Source: Paragordius varius (Eukaryota > Nematomorpha). From it: a stretch of DNA of 64,000 nt. The notes below the pieces were generated by a model. It ran no database searches and was not told where the DNA came from. It saw nothing but the letters and a program-made list of their open reading frames with translations. Position numbers and translations under genes: made by a program. The stretch spans positions 8,556,001 to 8,620,000 of the forward strand of contig OZ176056.1 in NCBI GenBank assembly GCA_964247055.1, given 5' to 3'. Of the stretch, positions 48,751 through 60,105 are shown one piece after another; within the stretch, counting starts at the first letter, position 1, and every line of letters starts with the position of its first letter.

Positions 48751-49732
48751 ATTTATATTTTTTAATTTTTTTTCAAAAAATATAAGATAAAGTAAACATT
48801 ATTTATTGACAATAATTATATAAAATATTCATTTTTCTGTTTGTTTTCATTCTTGTCTTGTTGGTTATTAATGATCAACGTTTTGAGATTATGGTTTAAT
48901 TCTATTCGTATTTTTGTAAGTATTTTCGTGTCTTGTTGGTTATTCATGATCAACGTTTTTAGATTATGGTTTTCTGGTATATTCTGATTCTATAAAAATT
49001 AATAAACATTAGTTTTAGAAATTAAATTTTCAATGTTACCACAAACTAATTCAACCTAGTAAATCAATTTTTACTATTTTTTACAATATTGTCAATTAAT
49101 TAGCATGTGGAAATTTAGCAGTAATTTTTAAATAAATTTTGACGTCTGAGTCATTTAAATTTAACCTTTATTTTATGATTGTCATTATAGAACTAATATT
49201 GGGATCAATATAAACCGCTAAAATTAAAATCAACAAATTTGAAATCATTTAATTGTTAACCTAAAACAATAAAATCAGTTTAAAAACCCATATTTTTATT
49301 CTTTTGAATTCAAATGCTAAAAAAATATGAGTTGGACAGGTTTTTAACAATTTTATTTATATTCAAAATTAGCAGTTTTACAACCAAATAAACTATTTTT
49401 TACCGATTTTGGCTATTAATATGTTTGTATGAGCTATTTTTTAAACAAATAAATATATTAATTGAATGCTGTCTAGCACATAAGGAATTATTTATTACAA
49501 ACCAGTAAATTAACAAATTTAGGTAGATTTAGGTAATTGAATTTAGATATAAAAAATGGTAAACAAATCATAAAACAAACAGTGTTAGGGTCAAAACAAA
49601 TTTAGGAAGGCAATAATATCCTACCTATTATAAAATTATTTATTCAATGATTAAAAAACAAGTATTTCATTCAATAATTAACTACAATGGGATCATTTTA
49701 AATAATTCCTCTTATCAATTAATTAAAAAGAA
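48751..49732. other. AT-rich spacer, unit 2
   Basis: Homologue of 17741-18683, with a short tandem duplication (CTTGTTGGTTATTAATGATC near 48857 and its near copy at 48935) and a diverged middle part. No gene seen. Confidence 0.6.
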
Positions 49733-49844
49733 ATGCGTAGGTCTCGGCCTGCTTCGCAGCCCGAGGAAGTCCTGCGGACTTCTTTAAGGAAATGAACCAA
49801 CTCCAATCCCTCACCCTAACCCTAGCCCACAAACTCGAAACCCT
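49733..49844 (-). repeat. GC-rich double-hairpin element, unit 2 minus copy
   Basis: Homologue of 18684-18795, in inverted orientation to 41809-41920 and about 7.9 kb away. It has one change in the end motif (CTACGCAT in place of CCACGCAT) and keeps both hairpins. Confidence 0.85.
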
Positions 49845-49940
49845 AAAAGTTTTTTACCCCTTATTGTAAAATAAATTTTTGCTAAATACCTTAAAATCCC
49901 TACCATTTAAAAACCATTGATCATGTGTTTAGTATGTTGT

Positions 49941-50069
49941 AATTCGCAGAACAGTAGTGTATGGAAAAACCAACAAACAATGTGTTCATAAACCATTATT
50001 TTCTTTCATTTTTCCATACACAACTGTTGTGTTGCAATTTGCCTTACTATGGTGTGAAATAAGCAACAA
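49941..50069. mobile_element. Foldback element with damaged left arm, unit 2
   Basis: Homologue of 19057-19215. The right arm (about 50009-50069) is complete and even closer to a perfect complement of the unit 1 left arm (ACTATGGTGTGAAATAAGC), but the left arm keeps only its inner ~30 bases (49941-49969). Sequence before it matches the unit 1 flank only up to about 49937. Confidence 0.65.
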
Positions 50070-51005
50070 TATATTATAATATAAAAATTAATTGAAAACA
50101 TTTGGAACACACCGCCATAGAGATTGATAAAAAAGTATTTATTATTAAGCTATCAATATTAGCAAATTAAACAGATATGAATTGGTATTATTTACCAAAT
50201 TTTATTTAGTTGTCTCAAAATGACATATAAGACCATTGTTAAGTAATCAAAGTTATTTAAAAATTAAGATGTAATTTAACTATAATAACGGTATTTTGTA
50301 TATTATAAAAATTAGGGTATAAAATATTTAAAAAAAATAATACCTAATCAATAAAAGTGAATCAAAATATTTTTAAATAACCTTAAGATTTAAGAAAATA
50401 ATAATTTAAATATATGTATTATATTAGTGATAAAAAGGAAGTATATTTATTTAATATATTCATTAAAATTAGTTATTTAAAATATAATTATATAAAAAAA
50501 TTAGTAAACTATATTTAAAAGTAAAGGTAATTAATTATTTATTTTCTAAATAAAAAACAGCTGAGAAAGAAAAGTCTTAATAAAATTTTAATATTAAACT
50601 TTAAATTAATGAAATAATAATATACAAAAAATCATTAGTTAAGAAAGTCTCCAATTTAAATTTGTTTATAATTGGTGATAAAAATTTTAATTTATATTAA
50701 TTTTATTTTTACGTTTGACAAATATTACTTGTAGTAATCAAAAAATTTTATAGTTATCAAAAATATAATTATCTAAACAGCTGACCATGAAAATTGGTTA
50801 TTTTATAAACAGTAAGACAGAAAAACAGATAAATACAATATTTTAATTTGATAATATTTAAAAAAGAGATTCTTATCAATAGATTACTATAGAAATATTC
50901 TAAATTAGTTGTTTGTTGTTCTTATATTTTAGCAAAAATTCTTTAAGAGCCAAAATTTTGAAAAACTCAGGTAACTTTATAAAAAAATATTTAAATAATG
51001 GTTAA
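50070..51005. other. AT-rich tail of unit 2
   Basis: Homologue of 19216-20112, leading into unit 3. No gene seen. The junction phrase AATAATGGTTAAGATAT is shared with the unit 1/unit 2 junction, showing that both junctions are the same continuous sequence. Confidence 0.65.
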
Positions 51006-52199
51006 GATATACCATCATAACTTTTGAGATTTTGACTTTTCCGCGCACACAATGTTCAGAAACCACATCATTCTAATTGAATATAAAATAATGTTTAATA
51101 ATTAAATCAATATGTTGTTTAATAAAAATGCTGGTTGTTTTATAGTTTTTTTCAATCATAGTTAACTGTTTATTAATGATATTTAGCGTTGTTTTAAAAA
51201 ATAAATGCGTTCACAAAAACATTATAGCGGTTATTTCTTATTTATTACTAATTAACAAAAAATAAAAAAATTGATTAATATTTAGCTTTTTTAGGAAAAA
51301 AAACAAATTAACTATTTATTTTTTAATAAAATTTAGCGTTTTTTGATGAAAATTAGGTTAAAATGTAATCGTTTATGTAGGAATGAAAAACATAGTTTTG
51401 AAAATATCAAAAAAACAGCTGTTACGACAAATTCAATTAAAATGAAAAAAATATATATATTTAACTAAAATTCAATACTGCCCTGTAGTTTTTCAAAAAT
51501 ATCTTACGGTAATTAATATCAGCTGATTTTTAATAAATATTGGAGAATAATTATTAAATTTGGCTGTTTTAATAAAAAAATAGTAATTGCATAATTTGGC
51601 TGTAGTTAAAAAATTTTATAAAAAAATATCAGTTTTTAATTATAATTGAAATGTATTATAAAGGATATCAACATAACTCTCCTATTAGAAATAGCTAGGG
51701 GTTTATTGGTATATAACTATATTATTAAAATCCAACTGTTTCTTAGCGTTTAAATAACTTATAAAACCAGGATTTTAATTAGGTTATTTATATGCAAATT
51801 CAAATTTTTAAAAGGAGCTCTGTTTTAGAGTTTTTTCCAAAAAATATAAGCTAATTAACGGTATAAAATTTAAACTGTTCTTAATAAAATTAACTTTTAA
51901 AGGGCTTTTTACAAAAAATTACCCTTTAAAACCAAAAAATTAATTAACATTTTTATAAATGGCATTTTGATAATTTAATAATGTAAAAATAAATACCAAA
52001 TTTCAATATATATTCAAGCCAAACGTTTTCCATTACGATTCGTTTAAGTTTTTGCGAATTCAGGCAACGCATTTCTAAATTAATATAAGGTATATATTAT
52101 ACATTGCTATATTAAAATGTATATATTAATATTATTATAATAAATTAACTGTTTGAATAAATAAACTGTATAAATCATAAATATTTCACTTTTAAAATA

Positions 52200-52760
52200 A
52201 ATCAACTGTTATAATAAATCAACTGTTATAGTTGAATCAGTATAAATAAATTAAATAGTTCACTTAAATTAATTAACTGATTAATTAAATCAATAACAAC
52301 TTATTAATTAAAACAACTGCTTAAAAAAAACTGCTTAAAAAAACAACTGCTTAAAAAAACAACTGCTTAAAAAAACAACTGCTTAAAAAAACAACTGCTT
52401 AAAAAAACAACTGCTTAAAAAAACAACTGATTAATAAAAACAACTGATTAATAAAAACAACTGATTAATAAAACAACTGATTAATAAAACAACTGATTAA
52501 TAAAAACAACTGATTAATAAAAACAACTGATTAATTAAAACAACTGATCAATTAAAACAACTGATTAATTAAAACAACTGATTAATTAAAACAACTGATT
52601 AATTAAAACAACTGATTAATTAAAACAACTGATTAATAAAAACAACTGATTCATAAAAACAACTGATTCATAAAAACAACTATAAAACTAATTAATAAAA
52701 ACAACTAATTAATAATGACAACTGATAAATTAAAAAAACTGCTTAATAAAAATAACTGAT
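52200..52760. repeat. 17-bp minisatellite (CAACTG type), unit 3
   Basis: The same family, about 0.56 kb. Its left part holds a private run of about seven CAACTGCTTAAAAAAA monomers (52315-52425) that is absent from the other two units. This shows recent local amplification of one variant. Its right edge, with ATTCATAAA copies, is also unit-specific. Confidence 0.9.
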
Positions 52761-53208
52761 AAATTAAAAAACCTGAAATATCAAAACAACTCAAATAAAA
52801 AAACAAATGTTTTAAAAAATATTTTAAAACATTTAATATAACTATAATATTAATCAAGAATTTGAACTGTAAAAAATTACCAAATTCAAAAATATCAAGC
52901 CAAAATTTTTTGCTTTACGATTCGTTTCAGTTTTTGCGCAAATAATTGATTGAGGCAACACATTCTAAAAAAAATAATGAAAATAAATAAATTGATAAAT
53001 ATAAACGATTAATTACAATATAATAATTCAAAAAAACGCTATTTAAGAATGAATATGTTTTGTAATTAATTATCTAAAAAACCAATTTGCTGGCATTCAA
53101 GCAATTTTGCCGAATTGAGCGAATTAATATATATAATTTAAGCATTTTTTTTAAACTTTCTGATTTTTAGAATTATTATTAGTACAACATTTGGGTTTAT
53201 AGGCATAT

Positions 53209-56200
53209 TTTTAACCGATTAGCAAATTTTAAGGAAATTTTAACCGATTTTAGCAAATTTTAAGGAAATTTTAACCGATTATTAGCAAATTTTAAGGAAA
53301 CTTTAATCGATTTTTAGCCTATTATAAGGAAACTTTAACCGATTATTAGCAAATTTTAAGATAATTTTAACCGATTTTTAGCCTATTATAAGGAAACTTT
53401 AACCGATTATTAGCAAATTTTAAGAAAACTTTAACCGATTTTTCAAATTTTAAGGAAACTTTAACCGATTATGGCTAATTTTCATGAAACTTTAACCGAT
53501 TTTTAACAAAACTTAAGGAAACTTTAACCGATTTTTAGCAAATTTTAGCCGATTTTTAGCAAATTTTAAGGAAATTTTAACCGATTTTTAACAAAACTTA
53601 AGGAAACTTTAACCGATTTTTAGCAAATTTCAGGGAAACTTTAACCGATTTTTAACAAAACTGAAGGAAACTTTAACCAATTTTTAGCAAATTTTAAGGA
53701 ATCTTTAACCGATTTTTAGCAAATTTTAAGGAAATTTTAACCGATTTTTAACAAAACTTAAGGAAACTTTAACCGATTTTTAGCAAATTTTAGGGAAACT
53801 TTAACCGATTTTTAACATTAAGGAAACTTTAACCGATTTTTAGCCTATTATAAGGAAACTTTAACCGATTATTAGCAAATTTTAGGGAAACTTTAACCGA
53901 TTTTTAACAAAACTGAAGGAAACTTTAACCGATTTTTAACAAAACTGAAGGAAACTTTAACCGATTTTTAGCAAATTTTAGGGAAACTTTAACCGATTTT
54001 TAACATTAAGGAAACTTTAACCGATTTTTAGCCTATTATAAGGAAACTTTAACCGATTATTAGCAAATTTTAAGAAAACTTTAACCGATTTTTAGTAAAT
54101 TTTAAGGAAATTTTAGCAAATTTTAAAAAAATTTTAACCGATTTTTAGCAAATTTTGGGGAAATTTTAACCGATTTAACATATTTTAAGGAAACTTTAAC
54201 CGATTTTAGCAAATTTTAAGAAAACTTTAACCGATTATTAGCAAATTTTAAGATAATTTTAACCGATTTTTAGCCTATTATAAGGAATCTTTAACCGATT
54301 TTTAGCAAATTTTAAGGAAATTTTAACCGATTTTTAACAAAACTTTAGGAAACTTTAACCGATTTTTAGCAAATTTCAGGGAAACTTTAACCGATTTTTA
54401 ACAAAACTGAAGGAAACTTTAACCAATTTTTAGCAAATTTTAAGGAATCTTTAACCGATTTTTAGCAAATTTTAAGGAAATTTTAACCGATTTTTAGCAA
54501 ATTTTAGGGAAACTTTAACCGATTTTTAACAAAACTGAAGGAAACTTTAACCGATTTTTAGCAAATTTTAGGGTAACTTTAACCGATTTTTAACAAACCG
54601 ATTTTTAGCAAATTTCAGGGAAACTTTAACCGATTTTTAACAAAACTGAAGGAAACTTTAACCAATTTTTAGCAAATTTTAAGGAATCTTTAACCGATTT
54701 TTAGCAAATTTTAAGAAAATTTTAACCGATTTTTAACAAAACTTAAGGAAACTTTAACCGATTTTTAGCAAATTTTAAGGAAACTTTAATCGATTTTTAG
54801 CCTATTATAAGGAAACTTTAACTGATTATTAGCAAATTTTAAGGAAACTTTAACCGATTTTTAGCCTATTATAAGGAATCTTTAACCGATTTTTAGCAAA
54901 TTTTAAGGAAATTTTAACCGATTTTTAACAAAACTTAAGGAAACTTTAACCGATTTTTAGCAAATTTTAGGGAAACTTTAACCGATTTTTAACATTAAGG
55001 AAACTTTAACCGATTTTTAGCCTATTATAAGGAAACTTTAACCGATTATTAGCAAATTTTAAGAAAACTTTAACCGATTTTTAGTAAATTTTAAGGAAAT
55101 TTTAGCAAATTTTAAAAAAATTTTAACCGATTTTTAGCAAATTTTGGGGAAATTTTAACCGATTTAACATATTTTAAGGAAACTTTAACCGATTATTAGC
55201 AAATTTTAAGATAATTTTAACCGATTTTTAGCCTATTATAAGGAATCTTTAACCGATTTTTAGCAAATTTTAAGGAAATTTTAACCGATTTTTAACAAAA
55301 CTTTAGGAAACTTTAACCGATTTTTAGCAAATTTCAGGGAAACTTTAACCGATTTTTAACAAAACTGAAGGAAACTTTAACCAATTTTTAGCAAATTTTA
55401 AGGAATCTTTAACCGATTTTTAGCAAATTTTAAGGAATCTTTAACCGATTTTTAGCAAATTTTAAGGAAATTTTAACCGATTTTTAACCGATTTTTAGCA
55501 AATTTTAGGGAAACTTTAACCGATTTTTAACAAAACTGAAGGAAACTTTAACCGATTTTTAGCAAATTTTAGGGTAACTTTAACCGATTTTTAACAAACC
55601 GATTTTTAGCAAATTTCAGGGAAACTTTAACCGATTTTTAACAAAACTGAAGGAAACTTTAACCAATTTTTAGCAAATTTTAAGGAATCTTTAACCGATT
55701 ATTAGCAAATTTTAAGATAATTTTAACCGATTTTTAGCAAATTTTAAGGAAATTTTAACCGATTTTTGACATTAAGGAAACTTTAACCGATTTTTAGCAA
55801 ATTTTAGGGAAACTTTAACCGATTTTTAACAATAAGGAAACTTTAACCGATTTTTAGCAAATTTTAAGGAAATTTTAACCGATTTTTAACAAAACTTAAG
55901 GAATCTTTAACCGATTTTTAGCAAATTTTAAGGAAATTTTAACCGATTTTTAACAAAACTTAAGGAAACTTTAACCGATTTTTAGCAAATTTCAGGGAAA
56001 CTTTAACCGATTTTTAACAAAACTGAAGGAAACTTTAACCAATTTTTAGCAAATTTTAAGGAATCTTTAACCGATTTTTAGCAAATTTTAAGGAAATTTT
56101 AACCGATTTTTAGCAAATTTTAGGGAAACTTTAACCGATTTTTAACAAAACTGAAGGAAACTTTAACCAATTTTTAGCAAATTTTAAGGAATCTTTAACC

Positions 56201-57130
56201 AATTTTAGCAAATTTTAGGGAAACTTTAACCGATTTTTAACAATAAGGAAACTTTAACCGATTTTTAGCAAATTTTAAGAAAATTTTAAGCGATTTTTAA
56301 CAAAACTTAAGGAATCTTTAACCGATTTTTAGCAAATTTTAAGGAAATTTTAACCGATTTTTAACAAAACTTAAGGAAACTTTAACCAATTTTTAGCAAA
56401 TTTTAAGGAAACTTTAACCGATTTTTAGCAAATTTTAGGGAAACTTTAACCGATTTTTAACATTAAGGAAACTTTAACCGATTTTTAGCAAATTTTAAGG
56501 AAATTTTAACCGATTTTTAACAAAACTTAAGGAAACTTTAACCGATTTTTAGCAAATTTTAGGGTAACTTTAACCGATTTTTAACATTAAGGAAACTTTA
56601 ACCGATTTTTAGCAAATTTTAAGGAAATTTTAACCGATTTTTAACAAAACTTAAGGAAACTTTAACCGATTTTTAGCAAATTTTAGGGTAACTTTAACCG
56701 ATTTTTAACAATAAGGAAACTTTAACCGATTTTTAGCAAATTTCAGGGAAACTTTAACCGATTTTTAGCAAATTTCAGGGAAACTTTAACCGATTTTTAA
56801 CAAAACTGAAGGAAACTTTAACCAATTTTTAGCAAATTTTAAGGAAACTTTAATCGATTTTTAGCCTATTATAAGGAAACTTTAACTGATTATTAGCAAA
56901 TTTTAAGGAAACTTTAACCGATTTTTAGCCTATTATAAGGAAACTTTAACCGATTTTAGCAAATTTTAGGGAAACTTTAACCGATTTTTAGCAAATTTCA
57001 GGGAAACTTTAACGCATTTTTAGCATAACCGATTTTTAGCTAAATTTAAGAAAATTTTAACCGTTTTTAGGAATTGTTAAGAAAGAAACTTTAACCGATT
57101 TTTTTTAAGGTAACTTTAACCGATTTTTAA
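53209..57130. repeat. 32-bp satellite array, unit 3 (3.9 kb)
   Basis: About 122 copies of the 32-bp monomer. Composition resembles unit 2 (ACAAAACTTAAGG and CAAATTTCAGGG tails are common) while length resembles unit 1. A distinctive stretch with TTTTGGGGAAATTTT followed by ATTTAACATATTTT occurs twice about 0.99 kb apart (near 54150 and 55140) and once at the right edge of the unit 2 array (near 38675). Confidence 0.97.
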
Positions 57131-59993
57131 ATTGATTTTTATTTAATTTCTCATTTTTTTAACAAACTTTAAACAATTTTAAATAATTTTAGTGTATTTT
57201 TAAGAAACTTTAATACCATTTTTTTACTTTTTTTGAACCACCTTAAGTCATTTTATGTAAGAAAAAATAGAAGACACGAAAAGAAGGCGTGATATCAATT
57301 ATACGCCCGAAAACCCAAAACCAATTTGTTGTACATAATTTATATACTAGGAATTTTTTAGAGGAGGGGTGGTCAACAAGCGGCTCCTTAAATATTGAGG
57401 CTGCCGCGAGAAATTTATATACAAGTTTTTATAAAATTTAAGGAAAATTAATTATCTTAAACAAATTTTCTGAATAAATTTTTCCGGAATTTTGGCAATT
57501 TCCTTAAAAAAATGATAACAAAATAGTGGTTTTTACAGTATCATTTATAATATCTAATAAAATGTTAGCTAATGCCCATATATTTAGCCAATTTGGACCG
57601 CGAATCCATAGAATATGAAATTATTTTTTAAGAAATTAAATTTTATAGGACGAGCATGCACCTAAAAAATAATAACTTAAGTTCACCTTTATATGTTAAC
57701 ACTTCCTCTCCATTATCAAAAAATTTTTACAAAATTTTAGAGAAAGAAATTCAATGCTAAAATATTTTACCAAGAGCTATAATTTATGTAAAATTATTTT
57801 AAATTGGAAGGATATTTTAGATTTCAAAACAAGCAAGCATCTAAATAATTATAACATATGTTCACCTTTCTATTTCATCTTCCTCAAACAAATGAAAAAA
57901 AAAATTTTAAAAGATCAACAAACCCACTTGTTAGCAATATAGTATCATAATTAGACATCTATTTAGTTTTTTTTTAAAAATGGATAATAATAAAATATTA
58001 CTAGGTTTGTGTTAAAATTTGCCAGATAGAATTGCCAAGTAAATGGCTAATAGCAAGAAAAGATTCTTTTTGAAGTTAATAAATGTTCCTTATCATTTGT
58101 ATCTGGCAATATTTTAATGCAAACCCAGAAATGATTCGTAATTATACTGTATATATATAAAACATGCAAAACTTACATATATTGTTTGATCAGAATTGTA
58201 TTAAAACGTATTTTCCCATTTCAGTCGTATAATATCAACCATGTTTCCAATACTTTGTCGTTTTATTGTGGTCGATTGTTTCCAAGATTTGGTTGGACAG
58301 CTTCCTTTTTTCAATTAACAATGGTATTCTAATGATTAAGTATAAACAATTTACCTTATTATATAGTAATGGCAATACATTGTATAGCTGGAGAGATCAA
58401 GACATGACAAGGGAAGTTGCATATGCACCCAATCTATCCACCCATTTGAGAAAATGTGCGAGGAAAAAAAAAACTAAATAAATGAAAAAAAATAAAATTT
58501 TCGCCCTTTATATAGGGCATAATGTATATGTTATCTTTTTATCCAATCAAATTAATGTGTGCATTTGCGCCTTTTTCCCCCTTCTGGAAAAATGTTTCAC
58601 ATTATTTTCCCTCTCTTTATTGCGCAACATTGTTTGGGCGCCTCTATTTTATTATTATTCCCTCCCTCCTCATGTGCACATTCCAATAAAACATATAATA
58701 TTATATATGATTCATCATATCTAAAAATAATCCTTTTTATTACAATAATGTTATTTGGCTGGCGCCTATAAAGAAATGTAAATAAAATTCGGAGAAAAAT
58801 ATGTTAAAAAAATATGGCAATAATATTTTAACAATCCTTATTAATAATAAATGAAAAATTTGAATTTATTTTCTTACTTAAATGTTTGATTACACAAATG
58901 GCTAATATCAAAATTAATTAATTAATTAATCTAATTTGTTTCAATATTAAAAAAAATAATTTTTCATAGAGGTATTTAAATTTTTACCAGGTTTTTTTTA
59001 TTTAAAACAGAATGTTTAAAGGCCTTTATAGATTATTATATAAAGATTTTAAATTATATATTTGATTTTTTTCAAATGGTTTCTGCAATCATTTAATGTC
59101 TAATTAATGTTAAAATCAACTAACCTTCAACAACAAAGAGCTCTGAATTACGTTTTTTGAGTTCCAAAATAATTATAAATCATCACAGATAATTATATTT
59201 AGGTAAAAGATATTCAAAATGTACTTAAGATTACGTAGATATTATTCTTTCTTAATCCATACTAATATATATATATATCAGATATAAGTTATTATTTTGT
59301 TTTAATTCAACTAAAAAATTTGTAAATATAAGCATGAGAATAAGTTGTGTCCTGTGAGGATAAGGGTTATTGTAAGAAGCTTTGTTTCAGTTTTTGAATA
59401 GAAGGCCGAAACTCTGTCTTTTATTAAAAGTTATCTTTATTAAAACTAAATTTTAACTTTTTGTATACCATAGAAAGATACAGAATACCAGGGACTTGCT
59501 ATCTTAACATTAATTAACCTTTAAAAGTGTAATAATTCTCAACTGTGAAATGGTTGAATCCTAATTATTTTTATTTAAAATATAATGGATTATTAATTAA
59601 ATTATCCCAAAACCTTCTAAGCTTGCAATGTTAATTTCCTATCATTCATGCGAAATTATAAATAGTTCAATTTAAAAGTTAATAAACAGTTCAATTAAAA
59701 TATTAACAAATATTTTAAAAGTCAATCAAGGGAGTTTCTTCATTCAATAACTATATATAACCACACGACAATAACGTGAACAAACTAAAACACGATAACA
59801 ATGTTGGATAAAAAAATAATTAATTCGTTCATTTTTTTTAATAATTAGTTCCGGTTTTTAAAAGCTGAATTGTAATCTTTTCAAACAGCAGACATTTATC
59901 TTCTTTACTTTAATTGAAAAACCAATAAAAATCTTTGGTTATATGATTAAAAATGTAAATCATTTCAATCTCTAGTTTATAGTATGATACTGT
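57131..59993. other. AT-rich spacer right of the satellite, unit 3 (part diverged)
   Basis: Matches units 1 and 2 closely up to about 58975, then changes to a clearly diverged version of the same spacer with many substitutions and indels. No gene seen. The diverged part continues through the GC-rich element to about 60355. Confidence 0.72.
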
Positions 59994-60105
59994 AAGGTTT
60001 CGACTTTGTGGGCTAGGGTTAGGGTGAGGGATTGGAGTTGGTTCATTTTTTTAAAGAAGTCCACAGGACTTCCTCGGGCTGCGAAGCAGGCCGAGACCCA
60101 CGTAT
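59994..60105 (+). repeat. GC-rich double-hairpin element, unit 3 plus copy
   Basis: Full copy inside the diverged block of unit 3. While the AT-rich flanks have changed a lot, this element has very few changes (for example the hairpin 1 loop GCA has become ACA, leaving a G-A mismatch next to the loop). It is better preserved than its surroundings. Confidence 0.85.

Larger units (their letters stand above)
20113..51005. repeat. Large tandem unit 2 (30.9 kb)
   Basis: This is the same ordered set of blocks as unit 1. It is longer because its 32-bp satellite array reaches 16.4 kb, and otherwise shorter because about 2.7 kb of the LRR gene region is missing and replaced by about 350 bp of unrelated sequence (47228-47577). 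Most shared spacer sequence is nearly identical to unit 1, apart from diverged patches, for example around 42880-43450 and 49010-49560. Confidence 0.93.

Noticed and set aside
57754-57942. 62-residue frame also at 39522
   Set aside because: Interrupted in unit 1 at the equivalent place (6300-6460) by a small indel in an A run; no domain.
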